From the NCBI RefSeq assembly GCF_035083965.1, contig NC_089735.1, forward strand, positions 12,398,501 through 12,462,500: a DNA stretch of 64,000 bases, read 5' to 3'. Source of the DNA: Branchiostoma lanceolatum (lineage: Eukaryota > Chordata > Leptocardii > Amphioxiformes > Branchiostomatidae). The position numbers and the translations under genes are program-made. The notes under the pieces were generated by a model. The model saw nothing but the letters and a program-made list of their open reading frames with translations, was not told where the DNA came from and did no database searches. Below, in pieces: positions 50,561 through 64,000 of this stretch. How positions within the stretch are numbered: the first letter of the stretch is position 1; each line of letters starts with the position of its first letter.

Positions 50561-53430
50561 TCGCATCTCTACATGGTCTGCTTTGTAAGATATAAAAAAA
50601 AAGCAACGCACAGAAAGACACGTGAACATCTATACAAATTATCAACACAAATAATCAATACAAATCACCCTAAAGAAATACCTTTCACTAGAAACTAGAA
50701 GTTAACTTCATACAAAGACTTTTGAATACTGCATTGTTTGCGAGCAATGACTTGATGGTGCTGTGTATAGATAGCCGGTGCCATTTAGCGTAAGTGCAAA
50801 TGGAGTATACACGTTAGTTGCAACAGCAAGAAAAACAACATGACTAATCTGTTTGCTACCAATTAGCAGCAAATTGTCCAGCGTAAAACAACTATTATTA
50901 CCCAGAAATAATTAAAGACTGCTTTCGTTGGGAAAATGGCAAAATCTACATAAATCATTACGTAATCGCCTTTTTGCGTTTCTCAAAAAAATGTCTTGAG
51001 TAGACTTAATTTTCAATGTATCGTTAGAAAGAAGACTAAATCGACGAATGTAGTTATCGTTAGTACGTTTAATTCTGAAGTGCTGGACACGATATAGTTA
51101 GCTGACGACGTCATTAGATCTAGAGGACACGCAATGGTATTTATTTCTCGTTACTGGATGATTGCTTCAACAAGTGGAATGTGCGTGTAGGAGTTGATTT
51201 ACGGGGATCTACACAGTAGACCGAGTTCGTCTGCATGCCAAGACGTTCTTTGTTGTTCTTTTCATGATAGGATTAATACAAACACGTCTCGTCTCAAGTG
51301 AAATGTCAGCGAAATTTGTCAAAACGTCAGTTTACTGGAGAATACTTGGGATAACTTATCGCCGTCAGTTATTAGAGCACGCATCTTTTTCGCGGTTCAA
51401 GTGAATCGGAGATAGAAGATTAAAAAAAAGTTATCTGTTGTTTTGTTGAAGACACTAGTACTATGTGTGCGACTGCATTTTGTAGATCATAATTTTTATT
51501 CCTACCCCAATACACTGTCTTTTGAAAATAAAGAGAAAACAGATAAATGTTATTTTATTTCTCCACTGCTTGAAAACAACTCAAAACTTTCAACAACTTA
51601 TTTGCGTGTGTCCTTTTCGAGAGGCTCCATCCATGCTATGGAATGGAGTTTCATCTACTTTTCCTTTGGGATTTTTTCCTGCACAATTTTTCAAAGATTG
51701 GAAGATGCAGTTGTCTGTTTGCACTGATGATAAGGTGATCGTCCTTTTGGTCTGTAGTCTCTACCAAACTCCTTGGTTTGCGATGATGGGAAAAATATGA
51801 GAAATTGCCAAAACGGGAAACTAATTTGGCAAATGGAACGTCCACGGCTTAACTCCTTGGAAAATAATTTTAACTTTTTGGCCGATTTTTTTTTTACTGT
51901 TTTTCCAGTCCGAGAAAGGAGACAAGGTTGTAGTCGCGGTGATGACTTAAGCCAGGGGGTCGGGATAAACCGGTTTGGAGGTGTCAAGAAAAAAAAACTC
52001 CCGCCGTCTCACACATATGTGCGGATTTACACCACTGAGGCTAGAAAAACAAACACTGACAATAATGATTGTCTGGCTTTATCCTGGGCAACCTTGGGTT
52101 TTCTTTTCAGTTGGAAGTTTGCATTGGAAGAACTACGTACTTCTCGGTGGAACTTCTAAACCGTCACTGCCAATTTTCTCTATTTTCGCACATGAAATTT
52201 GTACTGACTGTTACATGTTGCACATTCTAACAGTGTGTGGAGTTTTAATGACTAACAATTCTTTATTCCTATGATATTTCATATTTGCACCCCAGAAGCA
52301 TTTCACTTTGGAGAAAGAAACGTTTGGTCAGTTCGCGTGATTTCAAGTTTGTATCATTGATTATTTTTTTGTTAGTATGTGACGTACGTGTGCATACAGT
52401 ATGCCAAACCTAATTTTGCTTGAGAAAAAGTAAACTGTGACGGCGCAAAGCAGTGTAGCAGAGACTAGAAAAGTCTTGGTGTACTCAAGGAGGTTATATA
52501 GACATATATAACCTCCTTGGTGTACTCAAGATAAAACCTCCTTGTCTTTCTGCAGTCGTGACTCTGTGATGGGGCACTAGGTCATGTGACGACAATTTTA
52601 CATAACACACTGAAACTTTACGCCTTTTCTTCCAAGAAAAATACGTAGGAAACGCGTCAAAATTTTACATAACTTCCAAAACGGATCTTTCGTCATCCTT
52701 CCGACATGTTTACATAATAATTCAATGAAGGGGACAGCAAATAAAAAATTCTCGCAATCCAGTCATCAAACAACGTGGTAAAACGAAATTTATGGAGTTA
52801 GATGTGATTTCTTCTCACGGTTGAGTGGAATTCTATGGGACCCGTCTGTACAACTACATTACTATAAAGCTTCCCCGGTCCATATAAATATCATTACTGT
52901 CCATGGTGCTCAATAGAAATATAAATTGGCACCATAATGTGTCAATTCCAACGATGATGTGTTTTTGTCATGGCAAACCCAACATCCTAAACGTCCGCTG
53001 TTTCAAATTCTTCGAATGAAAATCACCTGTCATTATGTAAGGACTATAGTTTTAAATGAAATGAAATTATATCAAAAGATGCAAAATGTTCTCATTGATT
53101 GACAATTATTACTTCATTGTAAGAATGAAAAGACAGCTAATGTGTGTTGCTCTAAAGCTGTTGCTTTATTTTATACATGTTTTTGATATTATTTCAAAGT
53201 CAGGAACGATTTTTCAAACTTAACGACAATCAGTATTGCTTTTTGAGCCAACAGTACCATAACATGTACCAAAATCTATGACCACATTGTATTCTTTACT
53301 GTCGAGCATTTCGGCCAAGTCTATTGAAATATGATGAAGACGATACTCCTATATCATCTTATTGCTTCGTTACTGTTTATAAATAGAATATCGATTTTTC
53401 TTTCGTGTTTTTTTAATGAGAGAGGGTGTG
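50561..53430. other. intergenic upstream of TCF/LEF
   Basis: AT-rich, no exon supported. A short palindrome CAAGGAGGTTATATA / TATATAACCTCCTTG lies at 52486-52519, flanked by direct CTTGGTGTACTCAAG copies. Confidence 0.5.
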
Positions 53431-53439
53431 CGCGTTTAT

Positions 53440-54308
53440 GGGACAGGTTTGGCAACGCCGCATCGTCTTTTTAGCCGGCCTGTTTTGTAAACTGTGGGCA
53501 GCAAAACACGAACCGCCCACCGGGAAAAGGGCGGGAAGAAGCCGCGGTGCGCGGTTACTCACTGGTCAGAAACCCTGGGCACGCTGATTAGTAGTCTGAC
53601 GTCACCGTAGTAATTAATTAACAAATTCGGCCCAGCCCTCGTCATTCGCATTTCATTATAACAAGATTGACAGCTGGGCGAAGGGACCTGTCAATCACCC
53701 GAGCGATCAAGGGTGCGGCGTGGGCTTTGATGTTTTAGGGACTGGGCATTCATATCTTGGGAGGTTTCTTCTGAAACGGTATTTACGGTGCAAAATTATA
53801 TCTAGAATATAACATATTGTAGCAAACTAATTTTTCTATCTTATACTTCAGTTTTGATGTTGAAAAAGCATAGAATTTGAAGGATTAATCGGTGGACAAA
53901 GTTTGTGGATCACCCCCGGTGTATTAACGGTTGTCCCCGTGTTCCCTTTGCAAAACGCCGCCGCAGAGACTACAACCAAGTTGTGTTCATTTCTGTGTCA
54001 ATTTCTAACGTGCTGGCTAAAACTACAGCCCCGATCAAGACTCAATTTTGGGACAAGGTAAGTCGTGAACAATTATAGAAACTATATTCCCCAACTGGAC
54101 AGAGTTTGTGGTAGAAATTGGGGCGGTAAGATCGATAGTTTGGCGGCCATCGCGAACTTGTGTTGGTTTGTGTCGGTTGAGATGAACACAACTTGGGTGC
54201 CGCGTGGTCGGTGGCGATGATAGCCGCAGCTCTCTGATCAACTGTCTTCTCCCAGGGCACTTCGTCAAACCAGGGGCGGCCAGGCCAGCGGGGCACCACC
54301 GAGCGACA
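53440..54308 (+). promoter_or_regulatory. TCF/LEF promoter and 5' UTR region
   Basis: CpG-rich compared with the AT-rich sequence before it. It has GGGCGGG boxes (about 53,530), a perfect CRE TGACGTCA (53597-53604), TTAATTAA (about 53,613), an inverted pair of PBX/MEIS-type sites AGATTGACAG (53664-53673) and CTGTCAATCA (53688-53697), and a TCF-like CTTTGATG (about 53,728). An in-frame ATG at 54204 precedes the usual start; the conserved start is at 54309. The start of transcription was not located. Confidence 0.5.
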
Positions 54309-55243
54309 ATGCCGCAGCTCAACGGTAGTGGCGGCGACGATCTAGGGGCGAGCGACGAGACAATCTCCTTCAAAGACGAGGGGGAGCAAGAAGAAAAATC
54401 GGCCGAAAACGTCTCTAACGATCTCAGCGATATCAAGTCCAGTTTAGTCAACGAGTCGGAAAGTTCTCAGAGCGGCGCGGTACCTTCAGAGGTGAGTTTG
54501 TTGTGATACAGTATATACCTGACCTTCTGTGGATGTCAGGAAAGTCTTTCGTGTGGTTTCTTTCTGAATAAGAGCGTGCACGAGGAAGGGATCTGACGGA
54601 ATGTTTCTCTCCCCCTCCCCGGCTACAGGGTTCCAAGCCACCGTTGCAAAGTTATCCCAGGGAGGACTCCAGAAGAGGGGACGAAGGTTTGCCACTATTT
54701 TACTCACTCCTCTAGGCAAATAGAGTAACGATTTTTCAAGATTACTAGCGCATGATGTCTCAAGATTGAAGGGAAATTGTGTAGACGCCGTGTTTTGAGG
54801 GTTAAGACGCGCTCTAAGACTTGTTTGGAGTTTTGGTAGGATTTGTTGCGATAGTTGAGTTGCCCGTGCACCCCCCACCCGGGCCCTTCTCGGAAAAACT
54901 GTCGAGGATTCCGGCTCACAGTTAACACTCTAAGATACAAACGACTGCTAAGGATTAGCCAGGAAACCCAAATATGTGTTGTATTGTACAGAAACGGTTA
55001 AATTTGTCTCCCTAAGTTCAGTTTCCTGTAGTTTGTTGACTGTAGGATGTCATAGTTCGGCGCCCCCCTCCCCACAACTCAAGTCAGACCAAGTTTTTCT
55101 CGTACCGCCAACTTGCAGGTAGCAAATCGGAGTCTGTACCAGTCGTGAGCCGGGGACCAGCATATCTTACTCCTGGTGGAGTTATAGTTTCCAATATGGG
55201 CGTCTACCCACATCCAAACGGCTCTTTAGCGGCCAGTGCAACG
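54309..55243 (+). CDS. TCF/LEF transcription factor, N-terminal exons (partial)
   Basis: The nuclear partner of beta-catenin in canonical Wnt signalling. Exons: 54309-54491, 54629-54686, 55119-55243, all GT/AG with phases 0, 1, 0; 122 codons, continuing past the window. Exon 1 encodes [34 protein letters not shown] and [12 protein letters not shown], the beta-catenin-binding domain found in TCF7, LEF1 and TCF7L1/2. Exons 2-3 give a basic/serine-rich linker ([11 protein letters not shown]) and [12 protein letters not shown], which aligns with the PYLPNGSLSP region of vertebrate TCFs. The next expected exon (MKWPLLD block) and the HMG box are not in the remaining 8.7 kb, so intron 3 is long. 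Lancelets are expected to have one TCF/LEF gene, so I give no vertebrate paralogue name. Confidence 0.93.
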
Positions 55244-58200
55244 GTAAGTGGTCAGTTTTTAATTGGCGATTTTTTTTGGATCAGCGCGCCAGCCTGGCTG
55301 CAATGTTTGTGTGTTTATACACCAGACTGGGCCCCACATTTGGTCCAGCTCTGAGCGCACAGCGATTTATTCCTCATCACACACCATGCCTTTACCTCGG
55401 AGAAAATTAGGAATGAAATGAAATCCTGTCGCCTCAAGGTGTACTGTTGTATTTTACACGCCTAGGAAAACACAGCTTATATGTCACCCTCCTTTTCTGC
55501 ACGCATTAGGCCTTGGGGAGTCTGTGTGTTTGTACTATAGTGGCACATTTTCTCAACCCTACCAAAATCAGCCACCCTGCATATTTTCTCTCCAAGTCCG
55601 CCGTAACTCGTCCAGACGTTTTCCTCAGAAATACCCACAAACTTAACGTCCAGGATGACACATGGGTCATAACCATGCATGCGTATCCCCCAGAAGTTTT
55701 TCTCTTGTCACCTGATAGTTGGTTTTACAACTTAAGTTCTCTGATTATATTGTTACCACGCTATGAGTAATTGTTTGTGTCCAGATTTTTCTGGCGCTGA
55801 ATCACCCATGTCTGTCGTTAAAAAACAAAGAGCTACATCTTGGTAATTTTCTTCGGAGGAGGAAAGCGAGGATTTGAGCTGGTGGGAAAAAAGCCTGGAT
55901 TGATTCTGACTACCACATGTGTCCCTGTCCACCAGGGTGTTTGTTTCTGTGTCTGTTGAAAGCAGGCAACCCTGCATGCCAAATGCCCAAACATATGTCC
56001 ACATATGGAGCTGTCTTTCTCCCCAACAATACCACCATGACTAATAGAGTAAATGCCCAGTTTTTTGTGTGGTTGACTGAGATATGATCTGATGAAAACT
56101 CGTGGTACATTCTAATGCGACTATAACATCTGCGAGATGTCATCATGGCCCCATTACAACATAATTTTCCTTTGTTGTGTAGAAAAGTGGTAGGCTCGAC
56201 GTGGAGCAGAAAAACGTTGTTGTGAGTTGTCTGGAAATGTTAACCTTGTCAACTGGAAATTACTCACCGAGGAAAGAGGAAGACAATTGGTCACCTATGA
56301 TGACAACGGACATAGAGTGGGACACAGTGTACACAAACCTTGGCACCTATTGGCTAACAGAACAATGACAGGTTTTGCCCTGACGTCTTTGTCGAGCGTT
56401 GTTTAGTTAGCATTTGTTCCCTATACACTCTATCTCAACCATGGTGGAGTAGGAGGGGTTCGTTTCCCTCTCCCTGTCCCCGGCTAGCTAGAGTTACCAG
56501 AGGAGGTCGGGGGTCATTTCTGCCGCTTTGGTCATTTGACTTGAACTTGTACGCCCAACAGTGCAGACTTTGTGCCGGCCGCCATGCGCTTGTTTCATAA
56601 ACAGTGCGGACTGTTGGAAGATGTCACTCAGCGGACATTGTGAAGCTATGGAGACATCTGGGGGAAGAGCCTGTGTGTTGTGTTTACGTGACACAAGGCA
56701 TCTGTCCCTGTCATCCCCATCGATATTTGACTGTCGTAATCGCTTGGGGGCCAGATCAGATTGTTCTCCAATGTTTATGGGAATTTTGGGAATGTTGCTC
56801 ATGTATTCTGTAAAATATCTGTTGTTGTAAAATATCTGTTGTTGAAAAGAAACAAAAACACAGAAGCCCCTCAAAAGTTTCAGATTCTATACCTTCTTTT
56901 TATTTCCAAAATCAGAACCGGAAAAAAAGCCATGTAAATTGTGTAAAAGCAATTTTCTAAACTGTCTCCACTGTCAAATTTGACGTCGACAGGAGTATTA
57001 CAAGTTTTTTTCTGTGGTAGTACACCCATCCTGCGTGTTTTATTGTCCCTTCCTTGAAAAGTAGTGTGGTTTGTATCAAGGTGACATTTGTGTAGTTTTT
57101 GTCTTCTTGGGGTCAGAGGTCAACAGTCCAGAGATTTCTTCCTTAAAATATTGTCCTTCATTGGAGCAATTTGTTTATAGTTCTTGTTGTTGCCATGGTG
57201 CTGTGGCATTTACAGTGTCTTGTTTTGTTGTAGTTAAAAGTGACCGTTATGATACTTGAAATAGCACGTATCCAAAATACTAGCACAAAACACAAACACA
57301 GTTACTACATACGCAGGAAGGCTGCAAACACAATTACGTCAGTACACTTAAAGGTTTTGTATATTATTAATTCATTTCGGCCATGAGAAATCTTGGACAT
57401 CCAATTCAACATGGATGTCCTGATTGTAGATGGGTCCCTGCAAATTGACTGTTTTACTGCGTCAATTGTATAGGAAATTGCATGACTGTTGTATATTACT
57501 TGTCATTCCTACATGGACAATATAGTTTTTACAACTTCCTGTTGGGGCCATTTCTCTCTCCAAACGAAGGCAAGTCTGTCTAGACACGAGGCTGTTATTG
57601 TGCTAGGCAATGGTGACAGGTTTCCAGTTAGGCTAGAAAAAGAATAAGGGTTACTTAATGCTCTCACTAGGGTTACAAAAGCTTTCATTCTGGTTAATTG
57701 TCTTATACAGTTTTGTTTTAGACGGAAAGAATTGCATGACAACTGCCGCAGATAAATTGTGATTGTTTTAAAAATGGTTTCCATTTTATTCTTCATGTTT
57801 TTGCTTACGTACTTTTAAAGAGGGGGCCTTTCTGTGTGGTGTAATTGGAGTGGCATATAGCAGATCATGAGCTGCTGTCCTGCATGTTGTATTTTTTATG
57901 AGCTTATGGAGATTCATGTCATTTTGGCTCTCATGTCGTCTTGAGATGGAGCGACTTCGCTAAATGTTTATTTCATTTGCGACGGTTTGGATAGCTGAAC
58001 AAAACCAGACCAACTACTGGAGTTGTACTAATGTAAAACTGATTGACCAGGACAGTAGTTGCCAGAAAATGCTGCTTAATTGTTGATGGGTGGCAAACAT
58101 GCTGTCAGTTTGGTCTTTGGTCTGGTCAGTTGGTGCCCCCCTCCCCCTTTGTCCCATGTGTCTGTTCCAGATGACTTCTAAATGGATCTCTTCATCATCC

Positions 58201-61200
58201 CTGTTGTGTCCCCCATATTCATCGGTAACAAAAAAACATATGTTTCGTGACCTTCTGTCGATAACACTGAATGTCCGTGACTCCTGAGACAAGTGACACC
58301 ACGGTTATCTTTCTCGTTCTGTATTTTTCCACCAGCTGTACATGTTTTCCTTCGATTGTGACCAACGATTGTGACCAACTCTTGTCCTTTGACCTCTTGG
58401 TGTCAGTCCCTGAGGAACTGAGAAAAAGGCATAGCTTGGCGAATCCTAAAAATTCGGGGAAAGTTTTCACTTTAGAGCCTCAAAACATCTACTACTTTTA
58501 TTGATCTTGACAGAAAATCATAACATTTGTTTTCCACATGTTCCAACCACAAATTGAAACGTCTGCTTTAACTTGTATGCTACAGAAAGATGTCACAGTA
58601 TTCCAGGTGGCCTTCTAACATTGGAAGAAGTGTTTTGGACCAGGGATGACATGCCAACTCTTAAGGCTGGCAGTAGTCCAACCAGACATCAGTGTTGTCT
58701 ACAGCCCAGTTTATCTGGCCTGCAAAACACGATCATCTTCTGACTGCTGTCTGGCGGAGATTGTGCAGCCTCGAAAATCAAACTAGGTTATCTTAGTGGT
58801 TATTCCAAGACGTACAAAACTTCTAACTATGTAACGATGAAGGTTGAAGGATTTGTCAGGTACCATGTAGTGTCTACCAACTTTCAGCAAACAACAAAAT
58901 CTCCATATGCGCTCTGTATGACACACATAGCTCATCAAAACTTGCAAGTTTACAGCTCAATGTTTCTGCACAGAATAAGAAGAAATAATTGGAAAGACTG
59001 ATTAAAGAAAGCCTCTATATGTGATCCACTACTTGTAGGATTTAATTGTATACAACAGCGTCTGTATTCTTTGTAAATATTTACAGAGTGATATTAGTGA
59101 TCTACCTGGGCTGATTACGAGTAGATTAAATCTTAACATTGATACGTAGTTGGGAAAAGCACAATTTCTACTTTTCAAGGATGCCAGCATATCATGAGTT
59201 TGGGAGTGATTTTGTGTGTGCCGATATGCATCCACCAAAGCTGGTCCACAAGTTGGACCACAACAGTAAATGTTTACAATTGTCAGCAGTATAGTGGCTC
59301 TCCAAACTGTGGCCGGATAATGATCAAGTGTGATTGGCAGTTTGGTGAACAGTCGGGTGTTGTCACCTGTGATTTTGAAACGCTGTGCTTGACAGCTCCT
59401 CTGGGTTTGGGCGTTTCCGTATTCCGGTCAGTGTGTGAGCGAGAGGCTCTTTGTCCGATTCTGTTGGTAGTACATCTGATCGATTCAAACTTGTTGTTTT
59501 TTCTAATCCTGTATTCAGATGGCTGTTCATGAAATCAAAGACTGTGCTAACTTGGAAGGCTAGAAGGAGACCCAGGGTTTTATTCCACAAAGACCCACCA
59601 GTATACCGTAGCTACACATTTGGCAAGAGGAATAAATGAAATTACTTGTACCAACTGCTGGTAAAGAATATTCTATAACTATAACACAAGCAATACAACA
59701 TATCACAGCACAGCCCAGCACCTCAAAACACAATAAAATACAATACAATACAATACAAAACGCCACAATATATCCCAATGCAACAAGTCTTTTTCACCAT
59801 AGCAGTTTTTTGCTTTAAAGTCAAGAATTGAGAAATCTGTTTTTAATGTTTGAAACATGCAATTTTAAAAGCCATTGATTGTAATTGGTCTATAGAAATT
59901 GGTTTTGACATATTACTGTAATGTAATGTGTAGATACGAGTTCTTTTGCTTGGGTTTAGACATGTCTACCATGTTAGACAGTAACAGGAGTCTAACTGTA
60001 TTTCTGATTTCTGGACCAAGTACGAGAAGTGAAAAGTTGCAGCCCGTAGGCTGACTCCTGGAAGTTGTCGGAGTGTTTAGTAGGTGTCTGTGGCAGAGGT
60101 AATATTTAGTGGAATTGAAGGCCTTGTCAGTAACACTTGACCCTGTACAGGAACTGTCAGGTCCCATAAAGGTACCAGCTGTCTGAGAGAAGGGAGCGAA
60201 CATTAATCAACATTTCAGCAAGATTGGCTGTGGACCGGGCTTGATGATGCATTAAATTGAGACGGGAGCTTTGTCATTTTTTGGGTACAAAACCTTCACA
60301 AGATGTGTGATTGTTAACAGAAGTCTGCTGCAAGGGACGTCAGTTGAATGTTTTGGTTTTCAGATATACCTGCTGTATTTTTGTCTCATGTAAAAAGGAA
60401 GGATCACATGTACTATTAATTCTATGTACAAATCAACCACCAAATGCTCACATTTTAGTACGAAAATCTTCCAGTTTTGTTAAGATACCTCCAGTGATAA
60501 ACTGTTGTTTTGCTCCATGGATCTATTCATAATTTCATTCATTAAAAATGTCTTTTTAAGATTGAAAGCAAGTCTATCACAGAATTGACTGTTTTTATTT
60601 TTATTTCGTCCCACCCACTTCATTGATATTGTACAAAATCCGAGAAGTGAGAAATTAAATTGGTGTAGCCTAAGTATGGATTGTAGAAATTATCAGTGTG
60701 TCATAAAATGTCTTCCACCCACTCCTCTGTCAGGGATCCTTGCAGCAGTATAGTCAACTACCGGATAGTACTACATATAGTATTCAGCACAAAACTATCC
60801 TGATCACACATTGAAAAGTTACATTAGCCTGATTAAAGGTGATTACAAATTCGTCTGTAAGTGACTCCATTGTTGTTGAAGAAAGAAGCGAGCACCAAGT
60901 GTGAATAGATTGATTTACGCACGGCTGTAAATGTGCCAACAAGGTAAAACACTCGAGAAAGGTCATGATATATGGCTACGATGCTCCCATGTAACTTGAC
61001 TTGTACTAGCAGTATTCATGCCACAATACGCGCTACCAGGATTGTTTTGGAGTCGACAAAATGCATGCTTTTATACCCAAAGCCACCTGGTTGTCCGAGG
61101 TGTGTTTTCCCCTTGGCGAAACTTGGGTGAGGTCATACAAATAGTGACAAGGTCATTGGAAACACAAAAGGTGGCGCCTTTAAAGTTATGTTGCAGAGCT

Positions 61201-63569
61201 GGGCAACAATGGTTGAGTTTAAATCACCATGGAACTGCCGCTGTCAGTTCATTCAGAAGCAATTCAAGCAAAATTGTTTTGCCGATGGCAAGGAAAGGAG
61301 ATGATCTGCCAGTTAATGTGAAGTTGACATGTTCAGTGTTAATTAGTGGCTTTAACTATCGTAATACTCTGGGTGAATAGCAAATACTTATTTGTTATGA
61401 TAGAAGTGGCATGTGAATTCAAATAAAATGTTGCTTAGCGCAGGGATTTAGTCTTGTTGAGTTAACTGTTTTATGTATATTGTACCCTGGGAACAACAGT
61501 TCAGAGAAAAAGCCAGAAGAATATGTTTTGAGATATTTACCCGCCAATGGTTCCTTAGTCCTGCCTCAGGGCAATACTCGGAAGCGTTATGTGCTTGCAA
61601 AAGTTTTTTTGTTATTGTAAAAAAATGTTAGGTCCGGCCCGAAGAAAAATAAGGATATCTTTTCTTTGTTAACAGTTTGTTTAAATTCTAATCACTTTTT
61701 AATGCAAATACTCTAGCAATCCTCAAATACATGTTTTGCCTGTTGAACCTTTTATAACTGCAAGGGAAGTTTATATTTGGAAGTGGGTGGAACAAGCCCA
61801 ATTCTAGGACAATTTGGTAGTTCATTAAACTACTTGTCCTGGTTGAAATTCATAAACTGTTTGATTGGCGCCATTGTTCTTAGCCCCTCCCTCCAACTGG
61901 TCTATTGTCTGGCCTTTCTCTCCAGTAATTGCCCTTCATCCTTGGCAATTATCCATTGTCTGCAAGTTTCCTTGAGGGAGAAGGAGGAGATTTCACCAGC
62001 TTCTTATCAGTTGTGATCATCAAGAAGTGGGGGTGCTAGAAAGAGGCATTGTTGTGAGAATAATAGGGCATGAACAACAACCGGCTTTATGTAGGGAGCT
62101 TGGCTTTGCTGTTGTGGTAGAATGGAAGCTACCATTCAGTCAAAAAGGGATGTTCTTCATAAAAGTTACACATGGATTTTAAAGTCTTTTTGTACATACT
62201 TTTGAACAGCACATTCTAAAGAATCTCAAGCAATTTATTCCAGTTGTAGTTGTTGAGTTTTTATGTCCTTATTTGCGGTGGACGTTTTAGTAGAGCATAC
62301 CACAGATGGTAAAGTTTGAGCTTATTTCTGACTTTTGTCCAGGAGTTTGTGCAAATCACAGTCAAACCCTATGCAACAACTCAAATATGGTAGAAATCAT
62401 ATTCATTTGGAACAAGAAACGGTATATGTGCAGTAACTTACGAGTAAGGAAGCCTTTGATGTATCACTAATACTTTCCTGTATAGCTTCATAACATTATC
62501 TTGAATGGTAACATACTTTTCTAAGGAGTCGTGATCATACATGTGGAACTTTGAGAGCATGTTGGACTGCAAGCTAGTATGATAGACTTTGTCCTAAACT
62601 CAGCCAACATTTTTACAAGTTTCTTGCATTGCAATGTAATGTACGTATGTAGCACACGCCTGAATGGGCCGAAAAATCGTCCCAAAGAAAGCTCAGAAGA
62701 ACGGACAATTTAATGGACAACATAAGCGCTATTCATTCCCTCTGTGGGGGCAAGATATCCAGCAGTAATGCTGCGCTAACTCACCCAATCCCGATTCCTG
62801 ACAGTTCTCATAACTCAAACCCCAGTGTCATGCGCAAGTGCCATCTTCACTACTCCTGTGACATTTGTACCACCAGGTGGTTTCTGATTAAGTTACTGCC
62901 TGCCTGACAAGTGACAAATAGCTGCGATGGCAGTCGTGGTATCGCCTTCCATCCCTGGCTGGGGAGAGGAAGAGAGGGCCTTAAATCAGCTGCGGACAAA
63001 AAAGGGCTACCGCTTATCTGTTGGGGCCAGAATTTCCCAAAATGACATTTAATCGTCTTGCAGCTTTGGTGATGAAGTCACCGCGGTGTCTTTTGAGGTG
63101 TGTTACGAGCGGGAGAGAACCGGGAAAGGACCAAATGGCCATCTTGGCCTTGCCGGTTGATTGTCAACTCCTGTGATAAATGTAGAAGAAGAACATATCA
63201 TGGGGAATGGTTGTACGGCTATAGGGCTGAATGGCTAGCGAGGTTCAGTCCAACCGTTGCATAGGAAAACTTCTAAAAACTGTTTGGACAAGACTTGGAA
63301 AGGTTAGGATCAAGAAGTTTTTCCGCCATTTGCCAAGTAAGAAAGTTTGACTGCGGCAACACTAAAGAAGTGGAAAGAAATATCCTTCACAACTTTAAGG
63401 CTGAATTCAATGACTCAAACAAAGCGGTGAGGCTGTGGCCTTCTTTGAAAATTGTTGAACTGTTCCTTAAGATATTTTTATAACTATCTCTTGTTGTCTA
63501 GTTTGCTGCTAATTATACCTGGAGCTCAATTTTTAGCAGTTTCACAGTTGCGCTCCTGGTTCTGTAATT
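55244..63569 (+). other. TCF/LEF intron 3 (part)
   Basis: No exon found. It holds a short (AATAC)n run near 59,735-59,760 and a GC-richer patch at about 62,930-63,170 that stands out from the AT-rich background. Large introns in this part of TCF genes often carry alternative promoters and enhancers; none is shown by the sequence. Confidence 0.6.
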
Positions 63570-63775
63570 AGTTGGCTACTGGTAGACCCGGTTCAAATGT
63601 AGGAAATGGCATCCTGGTTGGAGCTGCATTCGTCTTTCGGAAGGGACGTAAAATGGGGGTCCTGTGATCGAGGAGGTGCGTCGAGCACGTTAAAAGGCAC
63701 TACAACAGCCCCATTACTCAGATGGGTACCTACTGGCTGTACTTCAGATGGATAGATTGTTATTGTGCTACCTGT
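63570..63775 (+). mobile_element. SINE with Deu-like body, 5' truncated
   Basis: A worn B-box GACCCGGTTCAAATG, then TTCGTCTTTCGGAAGGGACG, TAAAATGGGGGTCCTG and GAGGTGCGTCGAGCACGTTA, then the tail CAACAGCCCCATTACTCAGA, also found at 22,368. The TTTCGG-GACGTAAA-GGTCC order resembles the Deu domain of deuterostome SINEs. Confidence 0.65.
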
Positions 63776-64000
63776 GCGAAGTATACGGTATAGAAGGTAC
63801 TCCACACATGTGCAGAAGTACAAAGGTGACCAAGTCCAGACTGTATTTTTAGCACAGCAGTTTTGTGAATTGCTGAGGATTAGTTCCGCCAGTGATGACA
63901 TTTCATATATCCGAAGAAGGTCGACTCAAGAAGCAATTAAAGTCTCAGGTTTTCACGGCGGCATTTCTCCAATGTGGCCCGACCAGTTTGTGGTCAACGC

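Noticed and set aside
54204..54308. Upstream in-frame ATG for the TCF/LEF protein
   Set aside because: Family members begin at MPQLN (54309), and the upstream residues have no similarity to the family. Kept as 5' UTR, though use cannot be excluded.
58553..58566. GAAACGTC without a ribozyme
   Set aside because: No CTGANGA and no stem II upstream; a chance 8-mer.
62713..62907. Possible TCF/LEF exon in intron 3
   Set aside because: The open frame has no similarity to TCF linker or HMG residues and lacks a matching acceptor/donor pair.

Overview
This is eukaryotic, intron-rich DNA, most likely from a lancelet (amphioxus, Branchiostoma). Three lines point there: a deuterostome gene set with metazoan splice sites (an RPL34 gene, GT29 sialyltransferases, a TCF/LEF gene with an intact beta-catenin-binding N-terminus), tRNA-headed SINEs whose bodies resemble the Deu-type domain described from deuterostomes including amphioxus, and a very dense load of short inverted-repeat (MITE-like) elements. 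The genus is inferred, not proven.

Layout. (1) 199-2863, plus strand: ribosomal protein L34, with a TOP-like non-coding first exon, five coding exons (one is only 14 nt) and a poly(A) signal; 118 aa. (2) 4326-20738, minus strand: three tandem paralogous genes A, B and C, each with eight coding exons, encoding ST6GalNAc-I/II-like type II membrane sialyltransferases of 409, 413 and 419 aa. The repeat unit is about 5.5-6 kb and includes introns and upstream flank. Different MITEs sit in different copies, so each copy can serve as the empty site for the others. (3) 23278-25958, plus strand: a three-exon gene for a 575-aa protein with ten C2H2 zinc fingers and an acidic tail. (4) About 26-53.4 kb: a long stretch in which I find no convincing coding exon. 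It holds SINEs, two related LINE 3' ends, microsatellites, many hairpin/MITE elements, three Penelope-type minimal hammerhead ribozyme motifs (counting one in the zinc-finger intron), and a GC-richer block at 41.1-42.1 kb with two perfect TCF/LEF sites. (5) 53.4-64 kb, plus strand: CpG-rich promoter and the first three coding exons (122 codons) of a TCF/LEF gene; the rest, including the HMG box, lies beyond the window.

How the parts relate. The sialyltransferases would act in the Golgi on O-glycans. TCF/LEF is the nuclear effector of Wnt/beta-catenin signalling, and the gene-poor region upstream of it is the natural place for its regulatory DNA. The most distinctive signals are the minimal hammerhead motifs, a family of TAGCCTG-ended hairpins whose stems differ from copy to copy (one nested inside another MITE), a hairpin element of about 430 bp next to a sialyltransferase exon, and a (TG)42 tract that forms a splice acceptor. 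All exon coordinates were placed by hand from splice signals and reading phase; no alignment or search was run.
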